A program made the position numbers and the translations under genes. From Lachnospiraceae bacterium (GTDB lineage Bacteria; Bacillota; Clostridia; Lachnospirales; Lachnospiraceae): a stretch of DNA of 64,000 nucleotides. The stretch is from NCBI GenBank assembly GCA_009779895.1, contig WRBB01000005.1, positions 34,926 through 98,925 of the forward strand. The letters are read 5' to 3'. How positions within the stretch are numbered: position 1 is the first letter of the stretch; the number at the start of each line of letters is the position of its first letter. Of the stretch, positions 8,966-19,292 are shown one piece after another. The notes below the pieces were generated by a model, which saw only the letters and a program-made list of their open reading frames with translations, was not told the origin of the DNA and ran no database searches.

Positions 8966-9829
8966 TCAACGAGCAAGCACCTCTGCTCCCTCATTGGTAA
9001 TCAATACCATATACTCTATCTGCGCAGAAAGACCACCATCTTTTGTATAAGCAGTCCATCCATTATCTTCATCAATAAAAAAGTCTGACGTCCCTTCATT
9101 AATCATAGGTTCAATGGTAAAAATCATGCCCGGCACCAACAACATCTCCGTTCCTTTGGGGGATACATAACTCACAAAGGGATCCTCATGAAACGCTAAA
9201 CCAATACCATGACCGCCGATATCTATGACCACAGAATAACCGTTGGCCTCTGCATGGGTGTTTATCGCATCGGCAATATCGCCCAAATACCCCCAAGGTT
9301 TTGCCTGTGCTAAACCTAGGTTAACACACGCTTCCGTCACTTTTAGCAAACGCTGTGCTTCCTTTGAAATTTCACCAATGGCAAACATACGAGAGGCATC
9401 CGAAAAATATCCCTCATAATTTGTAGAAACATCCACATTGATAATGTCACCCTCTTGCAGAATATGTGCCGCATCCGGAATGCCATGACAAATCTCATTG
9501 TTGATAGAAGTACATACACTTTTGGGAAATCCCTCATAACCAAGCGGCGCAGGTATAGCACCATTTTCCGTAGTCACTTGGTGAACAATTTGATTGATTT
9601 CTTCCGTACACATACCGGCTTTGATTTTTTCTGCCACTGTATCCAAAACCAAGGTATTAATCACAGCACTTTTTTTTATTCTTTCTATCTGCATCGGTGT
9701 TTTTAAAATCTCAATGTCCGGAACGATTTCTCCCTTTTTCTTATGGAGTTTGATGCGATTTTCAATCGGACCGTGACATATTTTATATTTTTTGCCACTC
9801 CCACACCAACACGCCTTGTTTCTTTCCAT
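8966..9829 (-). CDS. map: Methionine aminopeptidase with SEC-C zinc motif
   Basis: The enzyme removes the initiator methionine from nascent proteins. The N-terminus carries a SEC-C zinc-binding motif (CWCGSGKKYKICHG) used for ribosome or protein contact, followed by the type I catalytic domain. The metal ligands are visible: VDVSTNYEG and SDASRMF (aspartates), GHGIG (histidine), TIEPM and QIEYM (glutamates), with CHGIP at the substrate histidine. The longer, SEC-C-bearing form is common in Clostridia. Confidence 0.95.
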   Translation of the reverse strand: MERNKACWCGSGKKYKICHGPIENRIKLHKKKGEIVPDIEILKTPMQIERIKKSAVINTLVLDTVAEKIKAGMCTEEINQIVHQVTTENGAIPAPLGYEGFPKSVCTSINNEICHGIPDAAHILQEGDIINVDVSTNYEGYFSDASRMFAIGEISKEAQRLLKVTEACVNLGLAQAKPWGYLGDIADAINTHAEANGYSVVIDIGGHGIGLAFHEDPFVSYVSPKGTEMLLVPGMIFTIEPMINEGTSDFFIDEDNGWTAYTKDGGLSAQIEYMVLITNEGAEVLAR

Positions 9830-9849
9830 TTATACGTACCTTTCTTTAT

Positions 9850-11085
9850 TTATATTCGATGAATAAACAAACCACTACGCAACTTAGGCTCAAACCAAGT
9901 AGATTTTGGCGGCATCAGCAAATTCGCATCCGATACTTCAAACAATTCTTCTATGGTGGTCGGATACATCGCAAAAGCGGCACCGCCATTTTTGTCAATT
10001 GCATCAATTAAAGGCAATACGCCACGTATACCACCAACAAAATGAATACGTGTGTCCGTCTTAATATCCACAATACCCAAAAGAGGTGCTAAAATATTGT
10101 CTTGCAAAATCGAAACGGCCAAACCTGCCACCGGATCGTCTGAAATCACGCCCTCTTTTGCTTTCACACGATACCATAGGCCATCTAAATACATAGATAC
10201 CTCTTTCTTACTTTTCGGCTTTACGTAAACTGCCTCTCCGTCAGAAACAATAAACCGTTCTTGCAACAAGCCTAAAAATGCCTCCGGCGTATGACCGTAT
10301 AAATCTTTCACCACACGGTTATAAGGCCAAATACGCAACTCATCTTCCGCAAAGAATACGGATAAAAAATAATTAAACGCTTCCTTACCTGTATAACCCG
10401 GATTTTCTTTGCGCCGTTTCAAACCAACTTTTACCGCCGATGCCGTACGATGATGCCCATCCGCAATATAAATACGATCAATCGCAACAAATGTTTCTGT
10501 AATTTCTTCTATTTGATCCCTATCTGCGATAACCCATACCTGATGCCGAATACCATCTTCACAAGTAAAATCATATACTGACTTTTTTTGTTTTATTTTT
10601 TGAAACAATCGGGTCAAATTTTCCCTGCGCCGATAAGCCAAAAAAATCGGGCCGGTCTGTGCATTACACACATCAACATGACGTATACGGTCTAATTCTT
10701 TATCATCACGTGTTTTTTCATGTTTTTTAATGATATCATTTAAATAATCATCAATGGAAGCACAACCAACCAAGCCTGTTTGGGTACGTCCATCCATCGT
10801 CAAATCATACAGATAAAAGGAGGGGGTTTCATCTTGAATAAAAGAGCCATCTGCTATCATTTCCTCTAGTGTTTCTCTCGCTTTTTGATATACCATCGTC
10901 GAATACATATCCATATCATCGGGAAACTGCGTTTCTGCCCGATCAATCCGCAAAAAACTAAGGGGCTGTTTTTCTACCTCCGCTTTTGCCTCTTGGCGAC
11001 TATACACATCATAAGGTAACGCCGCTATTTTCTCTGCCAATGCCCGACGAGGGCGAATGCCGGGAAACGCTTTTATCACTGCCAT
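9850..11085 (-). CDS. DUF1015 family protein
   Basis: This is a conserved protein of unknown function found widely in Clostridia. It opens with AVIKAFPGIRPRR, followed by LPYDVYSRQEA, LSFLRIDRAE and IADGHHRTASA, which are hallmarks of the family. No transmembrane segment or signal peptide is seen. The start at 11085 has AGGAG about ten bases upstream; an in-frame ATG at 11109 overlaps the preceding stop by four bases and is the alternative. Neighbouring metabolic genes do not reveal its role. Confidence 0.85.
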   Translation of the reverse strand: MAVIKAFPGIRPRRALAEKIAALPYDVYSRQEAKAEVEKQPLSFLRIDRAETQFPDDMDMYSTMVYQKARETLEEMIADGSFIQDETPSFYLYDLTMDGRTQTGLVGCASIDDYLNDIIKKHEKTRDDKELDRIRHVDVCNAQTGPIFLAYRRRENLTRLFQKIKQKKSVYDFTCEDGIRHQVWVIADRDQIEEITETFVAIDRIYIADGHHRTASAVKVGLKRRKENPGYTGKEAFNYFLSVFFAEDELRIWPYNRVVKDLYGHTPEAFLGLLQERFIVSDGEAVYVKPKSKKEVSMYLDGLWYRVKAKEGVISDDPVAGLAVSILQDNILAPLLGIVDIKTDTRIHFVGGIRGVLPLIDAIDKNGGAAFAMYPTTIEELFEVSDANLLMPPKSTWFEPKLRSGLFIHRI

Positions 11086-11105
11086 GCTGTTTTTTCTCCT
11101 TTTTT

Positions 11106-11978
11106 TCATCTGCTAAAATTCATAAGCATCTGTAAATTTTGTTCGAAATTTATACCATCATTGTAATCTATATCTTCCGCCACTGCATTGCGGAGAGATT
11201 TCTCAATAAAATCGCCTGCCAACCCCACTGTTTGGCCCAAATCATCACCCCTTACCATACCACCAACCAGCACCGAAGCAAACAAGTCACCGGTACCGGA
11301 AAAACTAGCGTCTACATAAGGAAAATCAATTAATTTGCGTTCTGTATCTGTGGCAATAAAATTGCCCATCCGTTTTTCTTTTGTTGTTTCATCCAAAAAT
11401 CGAATGCCGGTCACCACTACTTGCTTTGTGCCTTTTCCCAACAACACCTCTGCCATGTGCTTTATTTTCTTTAAGAGCACCGCAGTTTCAGCAATCGTCA
11501 ATACTTCTGCCACATCCTGGTCCACCAAAAGGCACAACTCTGTCAAATTCGGTGTAACAACATCCGCTTCTTTGACCAATGCTTTCATACGTTCCAGTAA
11601 GGATGTACTAAACATATCATAAAGTATACCGTCGTCCCCCATAATTGGGTCAACCAAAAGAAATGTATCTTTTTGATGAAATACTTCCAGAAAAGAAAAA
11701 ATATGCGCAATCTGCCGTTCATTGGTCACAAAACCGGTATAAATACCTTTAAAACAAACATCCAACTTCTGCCACTCTTCTGTAAATTTGGGCATGGTTT
11801 CTACCAAATCCAAGCAATAATAGCTGGGGAATCCGGTTTGTGCGCTCAATACCGCTGTGGGCAAAGGACAACTTTGCGCTCCCATCGCCGACAACACAGA
11901 GATAGCCGCTGTTAATGAACAACGACCAAATCCCGATAAATCATTTATGACTGCTACTTTTCTATTCATCATCACCAT
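11106..11978 (-). CDS. pdxY: Pyridoxal/pyridoxamine kinase
   Basis: This is a ribokinase-fold kinase that phosphorylates B6 vitamers in the salvage pathway to PLP. The N-terminal NDLSGFGRCSLTAAI, the VDPIMGDDG motif, the VTPNLTEL segment and the anion hole/catalytic loop FSGTGDLFASVL are all present. The start at 11978 is preferred because GTAGGAG lies seven bases upstream. The longer frame would overlap the neighbouring amylase gene. PdxY versus PdxK naming cannot be settled from sequence alone. Confidence 0.88.
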   Translation of the reverse strand: MVMMNRKVAVINDLSGFGRCSLTAAISVLSAMGAQSCPLPTAVLSAQTGFPSYYCLDLVETMPKFTEEWQKLDVCFKGIYTGFVTNERQIAHIFSFLEVFHQKDTFLLVDPIMGDDGILYDMFSTSLLERMKALVKEADVVTPNLTELCLLVDQDVAEVLTIAETAVLLKKIKHMAEVLLGKGTKQVVVTGIRFLDETTKEKRMGNFIATDTERKLIDFPYVDASFSGTGDLFASVLVGGMVRGDDLGQTVGLAGDFIEKSLRNAVAEDIDYNDGINFEQNLQMLMNFSR

Positions 11979-11989
11979 GGTGAATTCTC

Positions 11990-14056
11990 CTACCAAAAAC
12001 CTTGCTGAAATGCATCTTCTTTCGCCGGCTTCAACACAATGGCTGAATAAGCCCCCATATTCACCACAACCTCACCATCCTGGATATAAACCTTATCTAA
12101 ATCTGTCGTATAACCACTTTCATAAGTGTACATCACCCGCTTCATAAGACCCGTAGCAGGTAGTTCTGCAATCCAAGCCGGTATCGTCAATTGTTTTACT
12201 TCTGTGGTATTGTTTAAAGCTACCAAAATCTGCTCATCCTCATTAAAACGGGCATAAGAAAACATACCATCCTCCCAAGTCAATACCCGCAAAGAACCTG
12301 TTCGCAAAACTGAACTCTCTTTTTGTATTTGAATCATCGCTTTATGAAACGCAATGAGATCATGGTTTTCCTTACCCCAAGGATAAGTACGGCGATTGTC
12401 CGGGTCTGTAAAACCACATAATCCCGCCTCATCTCCATAATAAATGGTCGGAGCACCTACCCAGGTAAATTGAAACACAACAGCCTCTCGCATCACAGCT
12501 AAATTTACATTTTCCTCTGCCGCCTTGTGCCCCCAATAATCCACACGACCTACCTTGTGATTGGTTCTAGTCAAAAAACGAGAATGATCATGGTTTGATA
12601 ATTCATTCATCGCCACCTGCAACGAAGCGGGCAACATCGCCGCCATATGGTGACAAATAGACTTTACAAAAATATCTGCATTGTTTTGCAAATCCCCACG
12701 CCGCTCATCACTATGTTTTTCCATGCCTGTTAAAAACCAAGAAATCGGCTCCATAAAAGCATCATAATTCATCACAGTATCCCACTCATCCCCCAACAAC
12801 CACTCGCCGGGATCACCATAATGCTCCGCTAAAATCAACGCTTTTGGATTGGCTGATTTCACCTCCTGGCGAAACCATTTCCAGAATTGATGATTGTAAT
12901 CGTTACTATAACCCAAATCTGCCGCCACATCTAAGCGCCAACCGTCCGCATTGTACGGCGGCGATACCCACTTCCGGGCAATGTGAAATATATATTTTCT
13001 CAAACAAGCAGAATCTTCATAGTTGAGTTTCGGCAAAGTACTGTGCCCCCACCAACCATCATAATTTTCATTGTAAGGCCAATCGGTTTCTTCTTCCTTA
13101 AAAAAACGGAAAAAATGACGATATTCACTGTCAGCACTTACATAAGCACCTTTTTTATACTGCTCCTGCTGCTCATAAATACGTTCCCGATCCATCCACT
13201 TATTAAAAGAACCACAATGATTGAATACGCCGTCTATAATCACGCGCATACCACGCTTGTGCATTTCTTCTATCAGTTTTACAAAAAGCGCATTGCTGGC
13301 ACTTAAATTTGCATGATCACCCGTCCGTTTTTGGTATTTTGTGGCAGTGATATTTCCATATGCTCCGGCAGCAACCGTCTCACCACCATCTTTTACAATC
13401 ACACCATAATGAGGGTCAATGTTGTCATAATCTTGAATATCATATTTATGATTGGACGGCGAAACAAAGAGAGGATTGAAATAAACCACCTCAACCCCCA
13501 AATCTTCTAAGTAATCTAACTTGTCTAACACGCCCTGAATATCACCGCCATAAAAGCGATGCACATCCATATAAGCCGGTGGTTCATCCCAGTTTTCAAC
13601 TTTCTCACTGGGTTTATCAATATAAATATATTCACCATTTACCACATCATTGCCTGGGTCACCATTATAAAAACGATCCACAAATATCTGATAAGTAACG
13701 GCTCCTTTCGCCCAATCCGGCGTAGAAAAGCCCGGAACGATCCGAAACTTATAATAGTCATTGAGATGTTCAATCACACCGAGACGATTGTAATAATAAC
13801 ATTTTTCGTTTTTTACCACGCTAAAATAGTAGCTGAATACCTCTGTACCTAACGTCCAATCAATCTCATAGTAATCAAAAAAGCCCTTTGTGAAGAGCTT
13901 ATGCATCTCGTGAGACTGCTCTTCTACCATCAACAAAACCGTGTCAACATCATCTTTGGCTGTGCGGAAACGAATACGAATCCGCTGATTTTCATCGGGC
14001 TCCATCGGCAAAACATATTCTGCTGTACCGTCACTAAATAATGCATCTAAATTCAT
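11990..14056 (-). CDS. Glycoside hydrolase family 13 enzyme (cyclomaltodextrinase/neopullulanase-like)
   Basis: This enzyme hydrolyses alpha-glucans. An N-terminal beta domain (about residues 1-105) precedes the TIM barrel. The four GH13 regions are visible: DGVFNH (275-280), GWRLDVAAD with nucleophile Asp376, LAEHYG with acid/base Glu411, and SNHDHSR with Asp490. The C-terminal beta domain is normal. There is no signal peptide, so it should act in the cytoplasm on imported maltodextrins or glycogen. The N-terminal domain favours the cyclomaltodextrinase/neopullulanase branch, but the substrate is not proven. Confidence 0.87.
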   Translation of the reverse strand: MNLDALFSDGTAEYVLPMEPDENQRIRIRFRTAKDDVDTVLLMVEEQSHEMHKLFTKGFFDYYEIDWTLGTEVFSYYFSVVKNEKCYYYNRLGVIEHLNDYYKFRIVPGFSTPDWAKGAVTYQIFVDRFYNGDPGNDVVNGEYIYIDKPSEKVENWDEPPAYMDVHRFYGGDIQGVLDKLDYLEDLGVEVVYFNPLFVSPSNHKYDIQDYDNIDPHYGVIVKDGGETVAAGAYGNITATKYQKRTGDHANLSASNALFVKLIEEMHKRGMRVIIDGVFNHCGSFNKWMDRERIYEQQEQYKKGAYVSADSEYRHFFRFFKEEETDWPYNENYDGWWGHSTLPKLNYEDSACLRKYIFHIARKWVSPPYNADGWRLDVAADLGYSNDYNHQFWKWFRQEVKSANPKALILAEHYGDPGEWLLGDEWDTVMNYDAFMEPISWFLTGMEKHSDERRGDLQNNADIFVKSICHHMAAMLPASLQVAMNELSNHDHSRFLTRTNHKVGRVDYWGHKAAEENVNLAVMREAVVFQFTWVGAPTIYYGDEAGLCGFTDPDNRRTYPWGKENHDLIAFHKAMIQIQKESSVLRTGSLRVLTWEDGMFSYARFNEDEQILVALNNTTEVKQLTIPAWIAELPATGLMKRVMYTYESGYTTDLDKVYIQDGEVVVNMGAYSAIVLKPAKEDAFQQGFW

Positions 14057-14094
14057 ATCTCTCTCCTCAGGGAGAAGCTAACTTATAAATCAAC

Positions 14095-15939
14095 TTAGAA
14101 CAACGTTGCTCTACCGCTTGAATCTATGTTAAAAAGGGCTTCAAACTCACTTCCGGTAATTTTTTCTTTTTCTAGCAATAACTGAGCACAAGACTCTAAA
14201 ATACTGTCATTTTCTAATAGTATCCTCTGCGCACGTAAATAGCAGTCATCAATAATACGCTTAATTTCATCATCAATAGATGAGGCTACTTTTTCACCAT
14301 AACCCCGTGAAGTCTTGCCAAAGTCACGACCAACAAATACTTCCTCACTATCGTTGTCATAATTAATCAAACCCAGTTTTTCAGACATACCAAACTTTGT
14401 AATCATGGACTTCGCAATCGCCGTCGCTTGTTTTATATCCTGAGACGCACCTGTGGTGATGTCATCAAACACCTTTTCTTCCGCCGCACGTCCGCCTAAA
14501 GAAACCGTAATCTCTTCTAACATCCGTCCTTTGGTGTTGAACATATAATCATTTTCCGGCAAAGGCATCGTATAACCACCTGCACCGCCTGTCGGAATAA
14601 TAGAAACACTGTGAACCGGTCCTACTTTTGGTAACATGTGGAATAAAATGGCATGGCCTGCTTCATGGTAGGCCGTAATCTTTCGCTCTTCCTCGGAAAT
14701 AATATGACTTTTTTTCTCTGTTCCAATGCCTACCTTAATAAAAGCACTGCGAATATCTATCTGACTCAAATAAGCCCGTTGACTTTTCGCTGCCAAAATA
14801 GCAGCCTCATTTAATAGATTTTCCAAGTCTGCACCTGTAAAACCGGCCGTTGTCTGCGCTACCTGACGCAAATCAACATCATCACCCAAAGGTTTGTTGC
14901 GTGCATGTACTTTTAAAATCTCTTCTCTACCACCTACATCCGGACGACCTACTACAACATTTCGGTCAAAACGCCCCGGACGTAAAATCGCCGGATCCAA
15001 AATATCACGACGATTGGTTGCCGCCAACACAATAATGCCCTCATTCACACCAAAGCCATCCATCTCTACCAATAGCTGGTTCAAAGTCTGCTCGCGTTCG
15101 TCATGGCCGCCGCCTAAACCACTACCCCTACGTCTTGCCACTGCATCAATCTCATCAATAAAAACAATACAGGGCGCATTTTTCTTGGCATCTTGAAACA
15201 AATCACGAACACGGGAAGCACCAACACCAACAAACATCTCTACAAAGTCCGAACCGGAAATACTAAAGAACGGTACACCTGCCTCACCGGCTACCGCCTT
15301 GGCCAACAAGGTTTTTCCTGTTCCCGGAGGTCCTTCCAAAAGCACACCTTTGGGAATACGGGCACCTACTTGTACGTATTTTTTTGAGTCCTTTAAGAAA
15401 TCAACAATTTCTTCCAAATCGTCTTTTTCTTCTTTCAGTCCCGCCACATCCGAAAATTTCACCTTGACATCTTGTTGGTTGTTCATCTTCGCACGGTTTT
15501 TGCCGAAGTTCATCGCCTTGTTGTTGGCACCACTATTTTGCCGATTCAGCAACATAAAAAGCAACAATACGACCACCATCGCAATAATAATCGGCATAAT
15601 CGCCGTAGTCAACCAACTATCCTGAGGTACATCCGACATCTCAAATCGAATATCTTGTGCAACCAAGAAATCTCTAATTTCATTGACATCAGAGACAACC
15701 ACTCTTTTTTTGCTATCATCTGTCAAAGTAACCTGAACCACACCCGTTGGTACCGCACGGTTTTGTGTAATGTATATCTCCGTTATACTACCTGCTTCCA
15801 ACTCTGCTTGAAATTGTTGAAACGAAATTTCTTGCACAGAGTTTGTGACTTGGTTGGCAAGCCATAAGCCTAGTAATACGATTACCACAACTACAACCAG
15901 AGTTGCACCACCAGCACCTTTGTATCTTTGATTATTCAC
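14095..15939 (-). CDS. ftsH: ATP-dependent zinc metalloprotease FtsH
   Basis: This is a membrane-bound AAA protease that degrades misfolded and regulatory membrane proteins. Two transmembrane helices (about residues 10-30 and 110-130) flank a small extracytoplasmic domain. The AAA module follows, with Walker A GPPGTGKT, Walker B FIDEIDA and the SRH region [18 protein letters not shown]. The zinc site is HEAGH. At 614 residues it is full length. It is the last gene of the conserved tilS-hpt-ftsH cluster. Confidence 0.97.
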   Translation of the reverse strand: MNNQRYKGAGGATLVVVVVIVLLGLWLANQVTNSVQEISFQQFQAELEAGSITEIYITQNRAVPTGVVQVTLTDDSKKRVVVSDVNEIRDFLVAQDIRFEMSDVPQDSWLTTAIMPIIIAMVVVLLLFMLLNRQNSGANNKAMNFGKNRAKMNNQQDVKVKFSDVAGLKEEKDDLEEIVDFLKDSKKYVQVGARIPKGVLLEGPPGTGKTLLAKAVAGEAGVPFFSISGSDFVEMFVGVGASRVRDLFQDAKKNAPCIVFIDEIDAVARRRGSGLGGGHDEREQTLNQLLVEMDGFGVNEGIIVLAATNRRDILDPAILRPGRFDRNVVVGRPDVGGREEILKVHARNKPLGDDVDLRQVAQTTAGFTGADLENLLNEAAILAAKSQRAYLSQIDIRSAFIKVGIGTEKKSHIISEEERKITAYHEAGHAILFHMLPKVGPVHSVSIIPTGGAGGYTMPLPENDYMFNTKGRMLEEITVSLGGRAAEEKVFDDITTGASQDIKQATAIAKSMITKFGMSEKLGLINYDNDSEEVFVGRDFGKTSRGYGEKVASSIDDEIKRIIDDCYLRAQRILLENDSILESCAQLLLEKEKITGSEFEALFNIDSSGRATLF

Positions 15940-15975
15940 CTATTGGTCCTCCATCTATACTTCTCTATAATTGGC

Positions 15976-16503
15976 CTACTCTAAGCCCTCTACCACACCA
16001 ATGTATGGCAAGTTTCGATATTTTTGCGCATAGTCAAGACCGTAGCCTACTACAAATTCATCGGGAATCGCAAACCCCAAATAATCAATATTTACTTCTA
16101 CTTCCCGCCTATCCGGCTTATCTAATAAACTACACAAATTCAAAGAGGCAGGATGTCTTTTTTCTAACACATCCAATAAATAATGCAAGGTACGACCGGA
16201 ATCAATAATATCCTCTACAACCAATACATCCTTGCCCTCAATGGCATCATCTAAATCTTTGGCAATCCGCACAACTCCACTGGATACCGTACCGGAACCA
16301 TAACTACTCAAACACATAAAATCAAGAGATACAGGCACCTTAATATGTTTTGCTAACTCACACATAAAAAAGGCTCCACCCTTTAAAACACAAATCAGAT
16401 GTAACTCTTTGCCTTGATAAGCTTTTGTGATTTCTTCACCTAATTTTTCAATCCTTGCTTCTATTTCTTTCTCGGAAATCAATACTCGAATTGTCTCTGC
16501 CAT
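15976..16503 (-). CDS. hpt: Hypoxanthine phosphoribosyltransferase
   Basis: This enzyme salvages hypoxanthine and guanine by transferring the phosphoribosyl group from PRPP. The PRPP-binding motif VLVVEDIIDSGRT is clear, as are the ICVLKGGAFF loop and the C-terminal FVVGYGLDYAQKYRNLPY. It starts one base after the tilS stop, so the two are probably translationally coupled. Confidence 0.96.
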   Translation of the reverse strand: MAETIRVLISEKEIEARIEKLGEEITKAYQGKELHLICVLKGGAFFMCELAKHIKVPVSLDFMCLSSYGSGTVSSGVVRIAKDLDDAIEGKDVLVVEDIIDSGRTLHYLLDVLEKRHPASLNLCSLLDKPDRREVEVNIDYLGFAIPDEFVVGYGLDYAQKYRNLPYIGVVEGLE

Positions 16504-16504
16504 T

Positions 16505-17854
16505 TTACATCTCCTCCGTAATTGTAATCCTCAATACTCTTTTTGTTTTTTCTGTGATTTGATACGCAGCGTTTGTACGATAACCCACAATCCAAACAAT
16601 CTCTTGTCCGTCTGCGATTAAAGAAATTTGCGCTCGAAAGTTGATAGGGATTTTTTCATTTATGAAATAAGACTTTATTTTTTGTCTATTCCCTGCACAA
16701 TCAATGGTTATAAAGTCTCCCGGTTGTCTACTCCGAATCAATAACCCGTTTTTCATTATATCATAATCAAAGAATTTAGTATAGGGAAATTGGCTGTACA
16801 TATCCGGCGTAACTTCACTCGGTTCCAGAATGCACATTTCCATCTTTAACTTATGCTCAAAACTTAAAATTTCCTTATTTTTTTTTTGCAGCAACACCCC
16901 TATGTATATGCGGCAAGCTCTCATTCCATATGGCAAATCAATGGAACGGCCCACTTGTTTAAAAAACAACGCACAAACCGATTCAATATGCTTTTTACTG
17001 ATGTCTTTACCTTGGCCACTCACCTGATACAATGCTTTTTGAATCAAATGGGTTTGCACTATTTCCGGATAACGGATATATAATTCTTTTTCAATGAGCA
17101 AACCAGAGTTTTTATCCTTGGTTGCACACTTCTCATAGGCCAAATCAACTTGATTTTGCAAGTACGCTTCTACCTCCGCTAGTCGTTTCATACTCTCATT
17201 GATATGCACAATTGCTTGTGTATTGATTTGCTCCAATTGCGGTATAATCTTTTTTCGCAAACGATTCCGTGTAAAGTTGATATCTTCATTTGTTTCATCA
17301 ACACAAAAAGGCAATTCCCGTTGACATAAATATGCTTCGATTTCCTCTCTGGTCAAAGACAACAAAGGCCGAATATAAGCACCATAGATGGGCCGTATGC
17401 CCACCATACCACGGATTCCTGTGCCACGAGCCAAATGCATCAATAAGGTTTCCGCATTGTCATTTTGATGATGGGCCAAAGCAACTTTATTGCTTTTTGT
17501 TTTGTCCATGGCATCCGCAAAAGCTTGTCTGCGTTTGACACGCCCTGCTTCTTCCACGGTCATCTTTGCTTCCTTTGCAAAAGCAGAAACATCTTCATGA
17601 TACACAAAATACGGAACTTGTAGATCTTGGCATAGTTTTTCTACAAATACTTCATCACGGCAAGCCAATTCACCACGCAACCCATGATTCACATGAACGA
17701 CGGTAATGGTACAATTTCGTTTTTCTCGCAATTTTAACAGGACAAAAAGCAGGCATACCGAGTCTGCACCACCCGAAACACCTGCAATGATTTTATCACC
17801 TGTTTCAATCATTTTATGCTGATTAATATAATCTAACACTTTCTTTTCTATCAT
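16505..17854 (-). CDS. tilS: tRNA(Ile)-lysidine synthetase
   Basis: TilS converts cytidine 34 of the CAU anticodon to lysidine so that the tRNA reads AUA. The N-type ATP pyrophosphatase P-loop SGGADS is near the N-terminus and HHQNDNAETLLMHL follows. TilS substrate-recognition and C-terminal domains complete the 449 residues. It is the first gene of the tilS-hpt-ftsH cluster. Confidence 0.95.
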   Translation of the reverse strand: MIEKKVLDYINQHKMIETGDKIIAGVSGGADSVCLLFVLLKLREKRNCTITVVHVNHGLRGELACRDEVFVEKLCQDLQVPYFVYHEDVSAFAKEAKMTVEEAGRVKRRQAFADAMDKTKSNKVALAHHQNDNAETLLMHLARGTGIRGMVGIRPIYGAYIRPLLSLTREEIEAYLCQRELPFCVDETNEDINFTRNRLRKKIIPQLEQINTQAIVHINESMKRLAEVEAYLQNQVDLAYEKCATKDKNSGLLIEKELYIRYPEIVQTHLIQKALYQVSGQGKDISKKHIESVCALFFKQVGRSIDLPYGMRACRIYIGVLLQKKNKEILSFEHKLKMEMCILEPSEVTPDMYSQFPYTKFFDYDIMKNGLLIRSRQPGDFITIDCAGNRQKIKSYFINEKIPINFRAQISLIADGQEIVWIVGYRTNAAYQITEKTKRVLRITITEEM

Positions 17855-17905
17855 GAAGAGATTTTAACATTATTTCGACTTCGTCGCAAGTAATCCATGA
17901 TCGCC

Positions 17906-18904
17906 TTAATCTTGATCAGGCACAATCGTCGTAATCGTTCCGTCTTGGGCAATTTCTAATTCCGTGTATTTAATACAACGCAAATAAGTCACCCCATTCG
18001 ACATCGAACTATCATGATAGAATAGATACCATTTATCTTTAAATTCTACAATATAATGATGGGTCGTCCAACCAATTACCGGCTCCAAAATACGGCCTTT
18101 ATAAGTAAAAGGACCCAAAGGACTATCACCTTCTGCGTAAACAAGATAATGGGTATCACCCGTCGAATAAGATAAATAGTATTTTCCATTGTATTTATGC
18201 ATACATGGCCCCTCAAAATATCTTCTATCTGTATCAGAAGCTTTCAAAGGCTTTCCTTCTTCATCTAAAATTTGAATCTCTCGAGGTGCCGTTTTATAAG
18301 TGAGCATATCTTCGCTCATCTCTGCCACATAAGGTCCCATCGCAGGCGCATCCCCCTGAGGACCATCCATACCTACTTCACCTGAAAACGGTACAAATTG
18401 CCCTGTCCGCCATTTTTCCAATTGGCCACCCCACATACCACCAACATACATGTAAGAACGATTGTTTTCATCCCTAAATACCGCCGGATCTATGCTGTAA
18501 CTACCGGGAATATAATTCTCTTCCGCCTGAAAAGGTCCCATCGGCTTATCACCCACCGCAACGCCAATACGAAAAATACCATCTTTATCTTTTGCCGGAA
18601 AATAAAAATAGTATTTACCGTTTTTATAGGCTGCATCCGGTGCCCACATTTGCTCCGTAGCCCAAGGCACATCCTTGATATGTAAGGCTTCCCCATGATC
18701 CACGCAAGGTGCGCCAATATCATCCAATGATAACACATGATAATCTACCATTTTAAAATGGTCTCCTTTACCATCATCCAGCCCCATATTCTCCAAATCA
18801 TGAGAACCGTAAATATATATCTTATCCTCAAACACATGGGCTGATGGATCTGCTGTGTACATATGGGTTACCAAGGGTTTATGAAACTCTGATTTTTTCA
18901 CCAT
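17906..18904 (-). CDS. Glycoside hydrolase family 43 protein
   Basis: This is a five-bladed beta-propeller hydrolase of the arabinofuranosidase/xylosidase type. The likely catalytic residues are visible: the aspartate in TADPSAHVF (general base), the aspartate in YSIDPAVF (pKa modulator) and the glutamate in YFEGPCMHK (general acid). No signal peptide is seen, so it probably acts in the cytoplasm on short plant-cell-wall oligosaccharides. It is a single-domain protein of 332 residues. Exact substrate specificity cannot be read from the sequence. Confidence 0.85.
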   Translation of the reverse strand: MVKKSEFHKPLVTHMYTADPSAHVFEDKIYIYGSHDLENMGLDDGKGDHFKMVDYHVLSLDDIGAPCVDHGEALHIKDVPWATEQMWAPDAAYKNGKYYFYFPAKDKDGIFRIGVAVGDKPMGPFQAEENYIPGSYSIDPAVFRDENNRSYMYVGGMWGGQLEKWRTGQFVPFSGEVGMDGPQGDAPAMGPYVAEMSEDMLTYKTAPREIQILDEEGKPLKASDTDRRYFEGPCMHKYNGKYYLSYSTGDTHYLVYAEGDSPLGPFTYKGRILEPVIGWTTHHYIVEFKDKWYLFYHDSSMSNGVTYLRCIKYTELEIAQDGTITTIVPDQD

Positions 18905-18947
18905 TGTAAGTCTCCTATTTTCATTAATTTATAACCAATCTCTTATA

Positions 18948-19292
18948 TCACAGTGTACCATAAAACACCATTTGTAGCAAAAACATATACAATACAGTTC
19001 CGCCACCAATACTCAGCAATATATTGTGTTTCCATTTGTGCACAATTGCTACAAACACACCGGCAATCAACTCCGGCAAACCAAAGGGCGCAAATTGCAA
19101 TGAAACATGACGAATACAATATATCACTAACATACCTATCATCCCAAAGGGCAAAACCTCACCAAGGTATTTTACAAATTTTGGCGTGGTTTTACCTATC
19201 GAAAACAAAACAAAAGTCAAAGAACGAGTCAATAGAGTGCCCACCGCTACCACTCCAATGGTTAATAAAGCCTGTGTGGTTGATAATGTCAT
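18948..19292 (-). CDS. azlD: AzlD-type branched-chain amino acid exporter subunit
   Basis: This is a small membrane protein of 114 residues with four predicted hydrophobic helices and the family's N-terminal TTQALLTIGVVAVGT. The AzlC and AzlD families together form an exporter for branched-chain amino acids or analogues. Its start overlaps the end of the azlC gene by four bases, so the two are translationally coupled. Confidence 0.9.
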   Translation of the reverse strand: MTLSTTQALLTIGVVAVGTLLTRSLTFVLFSIGKTTPKFVKYLGEVLPFGMIGMLVIYCIRHVSLQFAPFGLPELIAGVFVAIVHKWKHNILLSIGGGTVLYMFLLQMVFYGTL